DNA of 64,000 nt from an uncultured Erythrobacter sp. (GTDB lineage: Bacteria; Pseudomonadota; Alphaproteobacteria; Sphingomonadales; Sphingomonadaceae). The stretch covers positions 1,922,001 to 1,986,000 of the forward strand of contig NZ_OY284433.1 of NCBI RefSeq assembly GCF_958304185.1, given 5' to 3'. A program made the translations under genes and the position numbers. Positions within the stretch are counted from its first letter, which is position 1. Each line of letters opens with the position of its first letter. The notes under the pieces were generated by a model. The model saw only the letters and a program-made list of their open reading frames with translations. It was not told the DNA's origin and searched no databases. Shown here one piece after another: positions 35,007 to 45,339 of the stretch.

Positions 35007-35561
35007 ATGCAATACATCTTTCCCTCGATCCGTCTGTGGCTGGTCACCTTCTTCGTCTGCGTGGTGCTCTACACCGCCTTGATCCTTGGCTTTGCGCAAG
35101 GGATCACGCCCTACAGCGCCAACGGCTCGATTATCGAGGTTGGCGGCAAGGCGGTGGGCAGCGAGCTTGTCGCGCAGAAGTTCACCAGCCCTCGCTACTT
35201 CTGGCCGCGGCCGTCCGCGCCCGATTACAACGCGATGGGTGCGGCGGGCAGCAACAAGTCTCCCACCAGTCCCGATCTTACCGCCCGTGCGCAAGAGACG
35301 ATCAAGGCGTATGGCGCGACCGCCACCAACCCGATCCCGGCCGACCTTGTGGCGGCATCGGGCGGGGGGCTTGATCCCCACATCAGCCTTGCCGGAGCGC
35401 TGTATCAGGTGGACCGCGTCGCCGAAGCGCGCGGCCTGACCCCGGCAGCGATGAAGCAGCTCGTCGAGGGACAGGCGATCAGCGTCGGCGGAATGCTCGC
35501 GCCCGAGCGGATCGTCAATGTGCTCGAACTCAATCTGGCGCTCGACCGGTTGGAGCGGTAG
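35007..35561 (+). CDS. kdpC: KdpC, accessory subunit
   Basis: 184 residues. One N-terminal helix (LWLVTFFVCVVLYTALILGF) and an extracytoplasmic domain with YFWPRPSAPDYNAMGAAGSN, NPIPADLVAASGGGLDPHIS and the conserved C-terminal VNVLELNLALDRL. KdpC is needed for complex assembly and links ATP binding to transport. GAGGAG precedes ATG 35007. kdpD follows after 9 nt. Confidence 0.96.
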   Translation: MQYIFPSIRLWLVTFFVCVVLYTALILGFAQGITPYSANGSIIEVGGKAVGSELVAQKFTSPRYFWPRPSAPDYNAMGAAGSNKSPTSPDLTARAQETIKAYGATATNPIPADLVAASGGGLDPHISLAGALYQVDRVAEARGLTPAAMKQLVEGQAISVGGMLAPERIVNVLELNLALDRLER

Positions 35562-35570
35562 GCGAACGCT

Positions 35571-38222
35571 ATGGACGATCCGCGCCCCGCCACTGATGCC
35601 GAGCGCTTCCTGCGCCTCGCACAGCGCGAGGCGCGGGGGCGGCTGACGGTCTATCTCGGCGCGGCGCCCGGCGTCGGCAAGACCTACCGGATGCTGCAAG
35701 ATGCAGAGCGGCGGCAGGGTGAGGGCGTGGATGTGGTCGTCGGCATCGCCGAAAGCCACGGCCGCAGCGAGACCGCAATGCTGCTTGAGCCCTTCGCGGT
35801 GTTGCCCCGCACAGCGTTCAACTACGAGGGCCATTCTCTCGACGAGTTCGATATCGACGCCGCGCTGGAACGCCGACCCGGTCTGATCCTGGTCGACGAA
35901 TTGGCCCACACCAATGCGCCGGGCAGTCGCCACCCCAAGCGCTGGCAGGACGTCGCCGAATTGCTCGTCTCGGGGATCGACGTCGCGACGACGCTCAACA
36001 TCCAGCACATCGAAAGCCTCAACGACATTGTTGCTGGCTTTACCCATGTCCGGGTGCGCGAGACGGTGCCGGACAGCATCCTCGATTCCGCCGAGATTAT
36101 CCTCGTTGACCTCCCACCCGAGGCGCTGATCGAGCGGTTGAATGCGGGCAAGATCTACCTGCCCGAAACCGCCGGACAGGCGCTCGCCAATTTCTTCACC
36201 CCGGCCAAGCTGGCCGCCTTGCGCGAATTGGCGCTGCGCTTTGCGGCAGGATCGGTCGACCGCCGCCTGCTTGACGATCTCGCTATCAGCCCGGCCGAGG
36301 GCGACTTTGCTGTGGGCGAGCGGCTGCTGGTCGCGGTCAGCCCCGGCAAGGGCGGAGCGCGGGTGATCCGCCATGCCAAGCGGCTGGCCGACCTTGCCCA
36401 TGCGTCCTGGACCGCCGTCGTTGTCGAAAGCGGCGGCGCGCGCGGTGTTGCGGGCAGCCAGCGCGAACAGCTGGCCGAGAATCTCGCGCTGGCGTCTTCG
36501 CTGGGCGCAGGACTGATGACAGTCGCCGCAACCGATGTGGCCCAAGCATTGGTCGATCAGGCGCGGGAACTGCGCGCGAGCCAGATTGTGGTCGGCAAAA
36601 GCCGCCGCAGCCGGTGGTTCGAATGGCGACACGGCTCGATCGCACAGGATGTGATCCGCAAGGCGCGGGGGATCGCCGTGCAGGTCGTCCCGCTGGACGA
36701 GGCAGACGAGAAGCCCGCGCGGGTGCGCGAGGCCAATCCCTATTCTGCCCCGGCGCTGGCGCTGATGCTGGTGGTGGCGATGGTGGTGCCACTGTGGATG
36801 ACGGAGGCGTGGCTGCCTGCCAGCGCCATCGACATGCTGTTGCTGCTGCCGGTGATTGTCGCAGCCAGCATGATCGGGCTGCAAGCCGGGTTATGGGCGG
36901 CGGTGTTCGCGGCGCTGGCGTATAATTTCTTCTTCACCGCGCCGCGCTTCACGCTGTTCATCACCAGCGCGGGCGACATCCTGACCTTTGCCGCGCTGGC
37001 TCTGGTGGCGGGCGTGATCGGCGCGCTCGCAGGCAAGGTGCGGCGGCAGGCCGAAACCAGCGCCGGAGTGGCGCGCCTCAACGCCAGCCTCGCAAGGTAT
37101 GCCGGGCTGCTCGGCGGCGTGTCCGACCGCGAAGCGACCGCGCGCATCGCCTGCCGCGAGATCGGCGCGCTGCTGGGCGTTCAGGCGATTATCGTCGCCG
37201 ACGAAGCGGGTCACATGGTTGTGCGCGGGAACGATAGCTTTGCGCGGCTTGATCTGGTGGACGAAGCGGCAGCGCGCTGGACGCTGGAGCATGGGCAAGC
37301 GACCGGCCGCGATACCGGCACGCTCAACGCTGCCGACTGGCAGTTCCACCCGCTCCAGACCGCGCTCGGGATCATGGGCGCGCTGGGCGTGGCCCGACCT
37401 GAACAAGGCCGCGTGATCCGCGCGGACGATGCCACCCTGCTCGCCTCATTGATCGACCAGACGGCGCTCGCCCACGAACGGCTGGTGCTGGAAGAAGATG
37501 CGCGGCAGGTCGATGGCTTGCGCGAACGTGACCGGCTGCGCGGCGCCTTGCTCGGCAGCATCGCACATGATCTGCGCACGCCGCTGACGGCTGTGATCGC
37601 CGCCACCGAAACGATCCCGGCCGCCGGCGGTTATGCCGCAGAAGTCCGGATCGCGCGGACCGAAGCCCGGCGGCTCGAACGGTTTCTGGGCGACCTGCTC
37701 GAAGCCTCGCGGATCGAACATGGCGCGATCGAGCCGCGGCTTGAAAGTCTTGACCTGACCGATGTGGTCGCAGCCGTCCTGCGCGATCTCAGACAAGACC
37801 GCGAAGGCGGCCGGGTCGACACTCGCATCGCACCGGATTGCCCGCTGATCATGAGCGACCCGGTCTTGCTGCGCCATGTGCTGATCAACCTGATCGACAA
37901 TGCGCTGAAGTTTGCGCCTGAGGACACCCGCATTGACGTTGCGGTCGACACAGCGCCCGATGGCGTCACCTGCGCCGTCAGGGATCGCGGCCCCGGCCTG
38001 CCGCCCGATCACGCCAGCCTGTTTGAACGCTTTGAACGCCTCGAAGGGAGCGACCGGGTGGGCGGCTCTGGCCTCGGCCTGTGGATCGCGCGCAATTTCA
38101 CCGAGGCGCTGGGCGGAAGCATAATTGCCAGCAATCGCGAAGGCGGCGGAGCGGCGTTTGTGGTGACCTTGCCAGTTGCGGCAAGCGGCAGCGAAGCGCT
38201 ACGTCCTACTGATGATGCGTAA
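35571..38222 (+). CDS. kdpD: KdpD, sensor histidine kinase for potassium limitation
   Basis: 883 residues. N-terminal KdpD domain with Walker A GAAPGVGKTYRM and LVDELAHTNAPGSRHPKRWQ; USP domain (~250-370); four membrane segments around ~400-500 (ALALMLVVAMVVPLW, MLLLLPVIVAASMIGLQAGL); GAF-like domain; HisKA with H666 in SIAHDLRTPLTAV; HATPase with LINLIDNALKFAPEDTRI and GGSGLGLWIARNF. It phosphorylates KdpE when K+ is scarce. The last codons overlap the kdpE start. Confidence 0.96.
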   Translation: MDDPRPATDAERFLRLAQREARGRLTVYLGAAPGVGKTYRMLQDAERRQGEGVDVVVGIAESHGRSETAMLLEPFAVLPRTAFNYEGHSLDEFDIDAALERRPGLILVDELAHTNAPGSRHPKRWQDVAELLVSGIDVATTLNIQHIESLNDIVAGFTHVRVRETVPDSILDSAEIILVDLPPEALIERLNAGKIYLPETAGQALANFFTPAKLAALRELALRFAAGSVDRRLLDDLAISPAEGDFAVGERLLVAVSPGKGGARVIRHAKRLADLAHASWTAVVVESGGARGVAGSQREQLAENLALASSLGAGLMTVAATDVAQALVDQARELRASQIVVGKSRRSRWFEWRHGSIAQDVIRKARGIAVQVVPLDEADEKPARVREANPYSAPALALMLVVAMVVPLWMTEAWLPASAIDMLLLLPVIVAASMIGLQAGLWAAVFAALAYNFFFTAPRFTLFITSAGDILTFAALALVAGVIGALAGKVRRQAETSAGVARLNASLARYAGLLGGVSDREATARIACREIGALLGVQAIIVADEAGHMVVRGNDSFARLDLVDEAAARWTLEHGQATGRDTGTLNAADWQFHPLQTALGIMGALGVARPEQGRVIRADDATLLASLIDQTALAHERLVLEEDARQVDGLRERDRLRGALLGSIAHDLRTPLTAVIAATETIPAAGGYAAEVRIARTEARRLERFLGDLLEASRIEHGAIEPRLESLDLTDVVAAVLRDLRQDREGGRVDTRIAPDCPLIMSDPVLLRHVLINLIDNALKFAPEDTRIDVAVDTAPDGVTCAVRDRGPGLPPDHASLFERFERLEGSDRVGGSGLGLWIARNFTEALGGSIIASNREGGGAAFVVTLPVAASGSEALRPTDDA

Positions 38223-38898
38223 GGACGTTCTCATCATTGATGACGAGCCTTCGATCCGCAGGCTCCTGACCAGCGCGCTTGACCGCGCGGGAATCACCCA
38301 TGCCGAAGCCGCCAATGCGGGCGAAGCGCTGCGATATGCCGGGGCGACCCCTGCACCCTTGGTGGCGCTGCTCGATCTCGGCCTGCCGGACCGCGATGGG
38401 CTGGAGATCGTGCCGCAGCTGGCGGCGCTGGGTCTCTCGGTGATCATCCTGACCGCGCGCGATGCGACACAGGAGAAGGTCGCCGCGCTCGACCTTGGGG
38501 CAGATGATTTCGTCACCAAGCCGTTCGACAGCGAGGAATTGCTCGCCCGCATCCGCTCTGCGCTCAGGCGCAAGGCGGGGCCGCTCATCAATGTCCACCG
38601 GCGCGAGTTTGCGGGCGGCCACATCGACCGCGATACGCATGAGGTCATCGTCCGCGGAGAGCGGGCCGACTTGACCCCGCGTGAGTTCAACCTGCTGTGG
38701 GCGCTGGCCGACCGGCCTGGGCGCGTGGTGACGCATGAGAGCCTGCTTGAACAGGTATGGGGCCCGGCGCACCGGCACGATCTCGACTACCTGCGGGTTG
38801 CGATCCGGTCCCTGCGGCGCAAGCTGGAACTGGCACCGGCCACCCCTCGGCTGCTGATCAACGAGCCGGGGGTGGGTTACCGGGTGGCGGAGACCTGA
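38215..38898 (+). CDS. kdpE: KdpE, response regulator of the kdp operon
   Basis: 227 residues. Receiver with phosphoacceptor D54 (LLDLGLPDRDGLEI) and FVTKPFDSEELLARI; C-terminal OmpR/PhoB winged helix with DLTPREFNLLWALADRPGRV, LLEQVWGPAHRHDLDYLRVA and GVGYRVAE. Starts at ATG 38215 or 38212, overlapping kdpD. It is expected to activate the kdp promoter upstream of kdpF. I found no certain KdpE box in 31010-31215. Confidence 0.94.
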   Translation: MRKDVLIIDDEPSIRRLLTSALDRAGITHAEAANAGEALRYAGATPAPLVALLDLGLPDRDGLEIVPQLAALGLSVIILTARDATQEKVAALDLGADDFVTKPFDSEELLARIRSALRRKAGPLINVHRREFAGGHIDRDTHEVIVRGERADLTPREFNLLWALADRPGRVVTHESLLEQVWGPAHRHDLDYLRVAIRSLRRKLELAPATPRLLINEPGVGYRVAET

Positions 38899-38994
38899 CG
38901 CTCAACCACTACTCTAAAGTCGTTTAGGGTGCCCGATCCTGTTTACCGGTAGTCCTTGGGCTTCCCCATTGACGTGAACCGGAGGAATTCCCCG

Positions 38995-41160
38995 ATGCCC
39001 CGCAGCAAAGCCCCCGGTGAAGCTTCACCCGCAACCAGCAACGCCCTGCGCGAACACCAGCCGGGCCGCGGCTCTGCGGCCTTCGCGCAAATCGAAGGCA
39101 ATGCCGGTGAACTGCATCAGGATATTCCGTCCGATGGCGATCACGGTGCGAGCCAGGCTCATCTGACCGACAATCACGGCCACCGCATCGCGGACAACCA
39201 GAACTCGCTGCGGGCTGGCGAGCGGGGGCCGACCCTGCTCGAAGACTTTGTGCTGCGCGAAAAGATCTTCCACTTCGATCACGAACGCATCCCCGAACGG
39301 ATCGTCCATGCGCGCGGTTCCGGTGCGCATGGCACCTTCGAAGTGACCCGCGCGATCCCGGAATGGACCCGCGCTGGCCTGTTCCAGAAGAAGGGCAACA
39401 CCTGCCCGGTGTTCGTGCGGTTCTCAACCGTCGCAGGCGGCGCGGGCAGCGTGGATACGCCGCGCGATGTGCGGGGCTTTGCGGTCAAGCTCTACACCGA
39501 CGAAGGCAATTGGGATCTGGTCGGCAACAACATCCCGGTGTTCTTCATTCAGGATGCGATCAAGTTCCCCGATCTCGTCCATAGCGTGAAGATGGAGGCC
39601 GACCGCGGCTATCCGCAGGCCGCCAGTGCGCATGATACCTTCTGGGATTTCGTGAGCCTGATGCCCGAAAGCATGCACATGATCATGTGGGCGATGTCGG
39701 ACCGGGGCATCCCGCGCTCGCTCCGGATGATCGAGGGCTTCGGCGTCCACACCTTCCGCTTGATCAATGCGACAGGCGAAGGCCGCTTCGTCAAGTTTCA
39801 CTGGAAGCCCGTGCTCGGTCTGCAAAGCACCACCTGGGACGAGGCGGTCAAGATCGCTGGCGCCGATCCCGATTTCCACCGCCGCGACCTGTGGGAAGCG
39901 ATCAATGGCGGCGACTTCCCGCAGTGGGAACTGGGCGTGCAGGTGTTCGACGAGGAGTGGGCCGCCAAGCAGCCCTATGACGTGCTCGACGCGACCAAGC
40001 TGATTCCGGAAGAGGAAATCCCGGTCGAAGTGATCGGGCGCATGACGCTCAATCGCAATGTCGACAATTTCTTTGCCGAGACCGAACAGGTCGCCTTCAT
40101 GCCGACCAATATCCTGCCCGGCATGGATTTCTCGAACGATCCGCTGCTGCAAGGCCGCTTGTTCAGCTATCTCGACACGCAGAAGTCGCGGCTGGGCACC
40201 ACCAATTTCCACCAGATCCCGATCAACGCGCCCAAGTGCCCGTTCCACAACATGCAGCGCGACGGGATGATGCAGACGCTGGTTCCCACCGGGCGCGCCA
40301 ATTACGAGCCCAATTCGCTGGCCGAAGCGGGCGAGGATGGCGGCCCGCGCGCTTGCCCGGACACCGGGTTCACCTCATTCCGGGAGAACGCCGAGCGCAA
40401 CGACCCCACCGAGAAACTGCGCGTGCGGGCCGAGAGCTTTGCCGATCACTACAGTCAGGCGCAGATGTTCTATCGCTCGCAGACCGAGAACGAGCAGGCG
40501 CACATCGCCTCGGCGCTGGTGTTCGAGCTGTCGAAGGTGTTGATCCCGCACGTGCCTCCGGCGGTGATTGCCCGCCTGCGCAATATTGACGAGGATCTCG
40601 CCCAGCGCGTGGCAGACGGCCTTGGGATCGACCTTCCCGAAAAGGCGCCGGCGGCCAAGGAACCAGTTGATCTGGGAACCTCCGATGCCCTGTCGATCCA
40701 GAAGCGCGCCAAGCCCACCTTCAAGGGCCGCAAGATCGGCATCCTGTTCGACGAAGGCTCAAACAAGGCCATGATCGACACGCTGGTGGCCGATATCGCC
40801 AAGGAAGGCGGCACGTCGTTCCTCGTCGCACCGAAGATCGGGCCGCTCAAGGTCAAGGGCGGAACACTGAAGGCCGACGGCCAGCTTGCGGGATCACCTT
40901 CGGTGCTGTTCGATGCGGTCGTGGCAATCCTGATGCCCGAGCGTGCCGAGAAGCTCGCAGGTGATGTCGGCGCGGTCGCGTGGTTTGCCGATGCCTGGTA
41001 TCACTGCAAGACCATCGGTGCCTGCGGGGGAACGCGCCAGCACCTGCTGCCCAAGGCCAATATCGAGCCTGACGACGGGATCGTCGATCCGGAGGACTTC
41101 ATGGGCGTTGGCCCCATCCGGCACTGGCACCGCGAGCCCAAGGTCCGCGATCTGGCGTGA
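38995..41160 (+). CDS. katE: Large-subunit (clade II) catalase, HPII/KatE type
   Basis: 721 residues from ATG 38995 with GGAGGAA upstream; an in-frame start 39 nt earlier is less likely. Heme catalase core: active-site H105 in [36 protein letters not shown], and heme Tyr in [14 protein letters not shown]. The extended N-terminus and the C-terminal flavodoxin/GATase-like domain ([20 protein letters not shown]) mark the clade II large enzymes. It disproportionates hydrogen peroxide in stationary or stress conditions. The stop is 9 nt from the convergent GH31 stop. Confidence 0.96.
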   Translation: MPRSKAPGEASPATSNALREHQPGRGSAAFAQIEGNAGELHQDIPSDGDHGASQAHLTDNHGHRIADNQNSLRAGERGPTLLEDFVLREKIFHFDHERIPERIVHARGSGAHGTFEVTRAIPEWTRAGLFQKKGNTCPVFVRFSTVAGGAGSVDTPRDVRGFAVKLYTDEGNWDLVGNNIPVFFIQDAIKFPDLVHSVKMEADRGYPQAASAHDTFWDFVSLMPESMHMIMWAMSDRGIPRSLRMIEGFGVHTFRLINATGEGRFVKFHWKPVLGLQSTTWDEAVKIAGADPDFHRRDLWEAINGGDFPQWELGVQVFDEEWAAKQPYDVLDATKLIPEEEIPVEVIGRMTLNRNVDNFFAETEQVAFMPTNILPGMDFSNDPLLQGRLFSYLDTQKSRLGTTNFHQIPINAPKCPFHNMQRDGMMQTLVPTGRANYEPNSLAEAGEDGGPRACPDTGFTSFRENAERNDPTEKLRVRAESFADHYSQAQMFYRSQTENEQAHIASALVFELSKVLIPHVPPAVIARLRNIDEDLAQRVADGLGIDLPEKAPAAKEPVDLGTSDALSIQKRAKPTFKGRKIGILFDEGSNKAMIDTLVADIAKEGGTSFLVAPKIGPLKVKGGTLKADGQLAGSPSVLFDAVVAILMPERAEKLAGDVGAVAWFADAWYHCKTIGACGGTRQHLLPKANIEPDDGIVDPEDFMGVGPIRHWHREPKVRDLA

Positions 41161-41169
41161 TCCGGGGCG

Positions 41170-44010
41170 CTACAGTCCGATAGCGAGTGGCTGGCCGTTG
41201 TAAGTCAACGTCCGGCCCTCGCGCTGGTCGAACACCTCGCCCTGCCCTGCTCCATCGTGGAGGATCACGGTAACCGGGCGTGTCTCAGCCATGCCGGGGA
41301 AGCTGCCTTCGCGCGCGCCCAGCGTGAGGGTGCGGGCAGCACCGTCCCACGTGACCGGGATGCGGGCGAACTCGGCACGGGCATAGCCCATGTCGGAGCC
41401 CGCATCCTCGTAGAGCGTGAAGCGGCCATCGGCCCCGGCGAAGATGTGAAGCGTCAGCGGGCCTTGCGGGTTCTCACCGGACCATTGCACGTCAGGGCCC
41501 GCGGGAATGATCGCCCCGGCGCGGACGAACAGCGGCATCCGCTCCCGCGGCGCGGCGGCGGTGATGGTCTGCCCGCCCTTGAGTGGCTTGCCCGTCAGCG
41601 CGTCGAACCAGTTGGACCCTTCCGGCAGATAGACCGGCCGCGCGCGCGCTTCGAACGCGGTTACGGGCGCGGCCATGATCGAAGGGCCGAACAGATATTG
41701 GTCGTCGATTCCCCAAGCCTTCCGGTCGCCCTCGAAATCCATCACCAGCGGGCGCAGGATTGTTGCGTCGTCAAAATGCGTCGCGGCGGCCAGCGTGTAG
41801 ATATAGGGCAGCAGCCGGTAGCGCAGACGGTGATAATGCGTGAGCCCGTCCAGCATCGCGGGGTCGCCTTCGCTCACGATATAGGTCTCGCGGCTCGGGA
41901 ACTCGCCATGACTGCGGAACAGGGGGGAGAACGCGCCGAACTGGAACCAGCGCAGGTAGAGCTCGCGCCATTCGGGCAGGTGGGCGGGGTCCTGTTTGCT
42001 GAAGCGATCCTCGACCGCAAAGCCGCCGATGTCGTGCGTCCAATTGGGCACCCCGGCGAGGCTCAGGTTGAGGCCCGCGCTGATCTGGTCGCGCAAGTCG
42101 TCCCACCGCGCCGCGACATCGCCCGACCACAGCGCGGATGACGCGCGCTGAATCCCGCCAAAGCCGCTGCGGGTCAGGATAAAGGGGCGCGTGTCTGGCT
42201 GGGCCTGCCGCAGCCCTTCGGCCACGCCCTCGGCATGAACCAGCGGGTAGGAATTGAAAATCGCCGCCCCCGGAACGCCGGTGGTGGGCGAGGTCATCTG
42301 GTAGGCGCGCTCTGCGACCGAGAGGTTCGAGTGCCAGTCCGGCTCGGTCGCATCCATCCACCAGGCATCGAAGCCCAGTGGCAAGAGCGTGTCCTGCATC
42401 TGCTTCCAGTAAAGCGCGCGCGCCTCCGGCACGTAAGGGTCGTAGAAGGTGTTGGCATAGCCCTTCCCCACCCAGTCGCGCTGACCCGCGTCGAGCGGGC
42501 GTTCGTAGAGGAACCCGCGCTCACGCAGGGCCTTGCCATGCGCAGTATCGGGATAGAACTTGGGCCAGACCGATATCATCACCCGGCCGTTCAGCGCCTT
42601 GACCGCATCGACCATCGCGGCTGGATCAGGGAAGCGGGCGGGATCGAAGCAGTGGCAGCCCCAGCTGTCTTCGGGCCAGTAGAACCAGTCCTGCACGATC
42701 GCATCGATGGGAATCTTCCGGTCGCGATACGCCTGCATCACGCCGACCACTTCGGCTTGGGTGTTGTAACGCTGGCGCGATTGCCAGAAGCCATAGGCCC
42801 AGCGGCCCATCATCGGCGCCTTGCCGGTGAGGCGGCGGTAGCCGGCGATCGCATCGTCCATCCTTGGGGCGGGAACCACATAGTAATCGATCGCCTTGCC
42901 CGCATCGCTCGCAAAACTGACCGAGTGGCGGTCTTCGCGCGGCAAGGGGTCTGCGTGGTCGAGCGCGATGTAGCCCTGGTTCGGCTCCCACTCGATGCGC
43001 AGCTCCACAGGCTCTCCCGCCGCAAGGTCGAGCTGGAAATTATGGTACCACGGGTTCCAGTTCTGCCGCCAGCGGGAGAGCACCTCCTTCCCGTCCGCGA
43101 ACACCGTGACATAGGACGAGGAATAGAGCCGGAACTTGTGCGTGCCCGCCGTGTCCGGGGTGAAGGTGCCGGTCCACACCACGCGCTGGGTTTCGACCGC
43201 ATTGCCCTGCGTGTTCTGGCCGGTCGTCGCGGCCACGGTCGCCGCCTTCGCCTCGGCGGGCCAGCGGGACTGATCCTTGAGGTACTGATAGTCGACCGTG
43301 CTCTCGGCCCGCTCCAGCACCTTGCGGCTGCCGAGGAAGTATTCCGCCCGCCAGTCCAGCGCCAGCTTGGCATAAGGTACAGGATCACCGACGCGGGTAA
43401 TCGCGGCGTTGTCCCAGAGGATGCCGTAGCCTTTGGTCGAAACGAGGTAGGGAATGGCAATCGCCATGTTGTGCTGGGCGAGCTCCACATCCTCGCCGTT
43501 GTAATTCATCTGGCGGTTCTGGTGCTGGCCGAGGCCGTAGAGCCCCTCGTCCGTCCCCCGGTTGAACTGGACGCGGGTGGCGAGCCACGGCTGGCCTTCG
43601 ATACTGACGGGGGAAAGGCGGCGCGCGGGGGCATATTCATCCAGCAATGTCGCGCCTTGCGGGTCGCGGATCGCGATGTGGCCATCGGCGTGGCTTACTG
43701 TTGCTGAGGCTTGGGGCATGACGAGCGTGGCAACTTCGCCCTCGCGCCGAAACTCAGGCGTGCCGTCCGCGTCGGCGATCACCATTGCGGTCGGGCGGCC
43801 ATCGGGCAGGGTCTCGGCCACCGTCACGCGGAACGTGCCATCGGCATAGGCCAGCACGCGCACCTGCTCGCCCGCATCGGTGGTGACGATCATGCCATGC
43901 GCCACCTGCTGCACCTCGCCAGCCGAAGCTTGGGCCGCAAGCATTCCCGCCAGTGCCGCAAAACCCGCGAGGGCCCTCAATGTTACCGCTACCAATTTTG
44001 GTCCCTGCAC
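41170..44010 (-). CDS. Glycoside hydrolase family 31 with PA14 domain, alpha-xylosidase/glucosidase
   Basis: 946 residues from GTG 44010, with AAAGGA upstream and a signal peptide (LRALAGFAALAGMLAAQASA). The order is an N-terminal GH31 beta-domain, a PA14 insert (about residues 230-360, seen as WTGTFTPDTAGTHKFRLYSS), then the (beta/alpha)8 barrel. The nucleophile is D553 in WWMDATEPDWHSN and the acid/base is probably D631 in ALWSGDVAARWDD. Such proteins release alpha-xylose or alpha-glucose from oligosaccharides in the periplasm or outer membrane. No TonB receptor or other sugar genes are adjacent. Confidence 0.9.
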   Translation of the reverse strand: MQGPKLVAVTLRALAGFAALAGMLAAQASAGEVQQVAHGMIVTTDAGEQVRVLAYADGTFRVTVAETLPDGRPTAMVIADADGTPEFRREGEVATLVMPQASATVSHADGHIAIRDPQGATLLDEYAPARRLSPVSIEGQPWLATRVQFNRGTDEGLYGLGQHQNRQMNYNGEDVELAQHNMAIAIPYLVSTKGYGILWDNAAITRVGDPVPYAKLALDWRAEYFLGSRKVLERAESTVDYQYLKDQSRWPAEAKAATVAATTGQNTQGNAVETQRVVWTGTFTPDTAGTHKFRLYSSSYVTVFADGKEVLSRWRQNWNPWYHNFQLDLAAGEPVELRIEWEPNQGYIALDHADPLPREDRHSVSFASDAGKAIDYYVVPAPRMDDAIAGYRRLTGKAPMMGRWAYGFWQSRQRYNTQAEVVGVMQAYRDRKIPIDAIVQDWFYWPEDSWGCHCFDPARFPDPAAMVDAVKALNGRVMISVWPKFYPDTAHGKALRERGFLYERPLDAGQRDWVGKGYANTFYDPYVPEARALYWKQMQDTLLPLGFDAWWMDATEPDWHSNLSVAERAYQMTSPTTGVPGAAIFNSYPLVHAEGVAEGLRQAQPDTRPFILTRSGFGGIQRASSALWSGDVAARWDDLRDQISAGLNLSLAGVPNWTHDIGGFAVEDRFSKQDPAHLPEWRELYLRWFQFGAFSPLFRSHGEFPSRETYIVSEGDPAMLDGLTHYHRLRYRLLPYIYTLAAATHFDDATILRPLVMDFEGDRKAWGIDDQYLFGPSIMAAPVTAFEARARPVYLPEGSNWFDALTGKPLKGGQTITAAAPRERMPLFVRAGAIIPAGPDVQWSGENPQGPLTLHIFAGADGRFTLYEDAGSDMGYARAEFARIPVTWDGAARTLTLGAREGSFPGMAETRPVTVILHDGAGQGEVFDQREGRTLTYNGQPLAIGL

Positions 44011-44107
44011 AAGCGCATCCCCGTCCTTTCACCGCAGCTTTTGCGGCGAACTCCCGGGATGCAGGCTAGTGGCGGGGGAGCGGCGGTGCAACCCCGGGCG
44101 CAACCGC

Positions 44108-45202
44108 TTAGCCCAGCGGCAGGCCCAGCGCTTCGGCCACGGCGGGAATGTGCAGCTTGCCGCCCGACACGTTGAGCCCGTCTGCCAGGTGCGGATCGGC
44201 CGCCATCGCTGCTTCGGCGCCCATGTTCGCCAGCTTCAGCACGAACGGCAGCGTCGCGTTGCCCAGCGCCATGGTCGAGGTGCGTGCCACCGCGCCCGGC
44301 ATATTGGCGACGCAGTAATGGATCACGCCGTCCACCACGAACACCGGGTCTTCGTGGGTCGTGGCATGGCTTGTCTCAAAGCAACCGCCCTGATCGATCG
44401 CGATATCGACCACCACCGTGCCGGGGCGCATACTGGCGATCATCGCGCGTGTCACCAGCTTGGGCGCGGCGGCACCCGGCACCAGCACCGCGCCGATCAC
44501 CAGGTCAGCGCCCGCCACCGCTTCGGCAATCGCGGCGGTGGAGGCAAAGGCGGTGCGGATCTGGTTGCCGAACACCATGTCGAGTTCCGCGAGGCGGCGG
44601 TTGGAGATATCGAAGATCGTCACATCGGCGCGCAGGCCGACCGCCATCTGCGCCGCGTTCACACCCGCAACCCCGCCGCCAAGGATCACGACCTTGCCCG
44701 GCTCCACCCCCGGAACGCCGCCGAGCAGCACGCCGCGCCCGCCCTGATGCTTTTCGAGGTAATGCGCACCGCACTGGACGCTCATCCGCCCGGCGACTTC
44801 GGACATCGGCTTCAGCAGCGGCAGGGTGCCGTCTGGCGCTGTCACGGTCTCGTAGGCGATACAGGTCGCGCCGCTCGCCATCAGGCCTTCGGTCTGCGGC
44901 TTGTCGGCGGCGAGGTGGAGGTAGGTGAACAGCACGTGGTCGGGACGCAGCATCGCCACTTCGACGGCCTGGGGCTCCTTGACCTTGACGATCATCTCGG
45001 CCGCTTCAAACACCGCCGCCGCATCGGGCAGGATCGTCGCGCCTGCCGCGACATAGGCGCTGTCAGTGAAGTCCACGCCAAGACCCGCGCCGCTCTGCAC
45101 CACGACCTCATGGCCTGCGCGCGTCAGTTCAGCGACCGCTGCCGGGGTCAGGCCGACGCGGTATTCGTTGTTCTTGATCTCGGTGGGAACGCCGACGCGC
45201 AT
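44108..45202 (-). CDS. ald: Alanine dehydrogenase
   Basis: 364 residues, NAD-dependent conversion of L-alanine to pyruvate and ammonia. Start MRVGVPTEIKNNEYRVGLTP is universal, so ATG 45202 is firm. Features: catalytic Lys in VKVKEPQ, catalytic His in YLHLAADKPQ, Rossmann VVILGGGVAGVNAAQMAVG and IDQGGCFETSHATTHEDPVF. It is divergent from an Lrp-family gene; the 137-nt gap holds a palindrome (45251-45267). This is the classic arrangement of ald with its own Lrp-type activator. Confidence 0.96.
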   Translation of the reverse strand: MRVGVPTEIKNNEYRVGLTPAAVAELTRAGHEVVVQSGAGLGVDFTDSAYVAAGATILPDAAAVFEAAEMIVKVKEPQAVEVAMLRPDHVLFTYLHLAADKPQTEGLMASGATCIAYETVTAPDGTLPLLKPMSEVAGRMSVQCGAHYLEKHQGGRGVLLGGVPGVEPGKVVILGGGVAGVNAAQMAVGLRADVTIFDISNRRLAELDMVFGNQIRTAFASTAAIAEAVAGADLVIGAVLVPGAAAPKLVTRAMIASMRPGTVVVDIAIDQGGCFETSHATTHEDPVFVVDGVIHYCVANMPGAVARTSTMALGNATLPFVLKLANMGAEAAMAADPHLADGLNVSGGKLHIPAVAEALGLPLG

Positions 45203-45250
45203 GGTATTTCTCCTGCTGTATCTCTCTGCGCCGCCTTTAGCAGAAGGGGC

Positions 45251-45267
45251 TTGCGCGTTCTTCGCAA
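45251..45267. promoter_or_regulatory. Palindrome in the ald/Lrp intergenic region
   Basis: TTGCGCGTTCTTCGCAA: exact arms TTGCG and CGCAA around 7 nt. Lrp/AsnC proteins bind weak ~15-nt palindromes in such divergent gaps, so this is a candidate operator for ald and the regulator itself. One site only is clear; others may be degenerate. Confidence 0.45.
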
Positions 45268-45339
45268 TGATCGGCACCGCACGGCGGATAGGTGAGAAAA
45301 TCTTGCACAACTTTCCTGATTAGCGCAGAAATCTCGCGC

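Noticed and set aside
34680..36884. A 734-codon open frame on the minus strand
   Set aside because: Antisense to kdpA, kdpC and kdpD, which are certain; composition is typical of a shadow.
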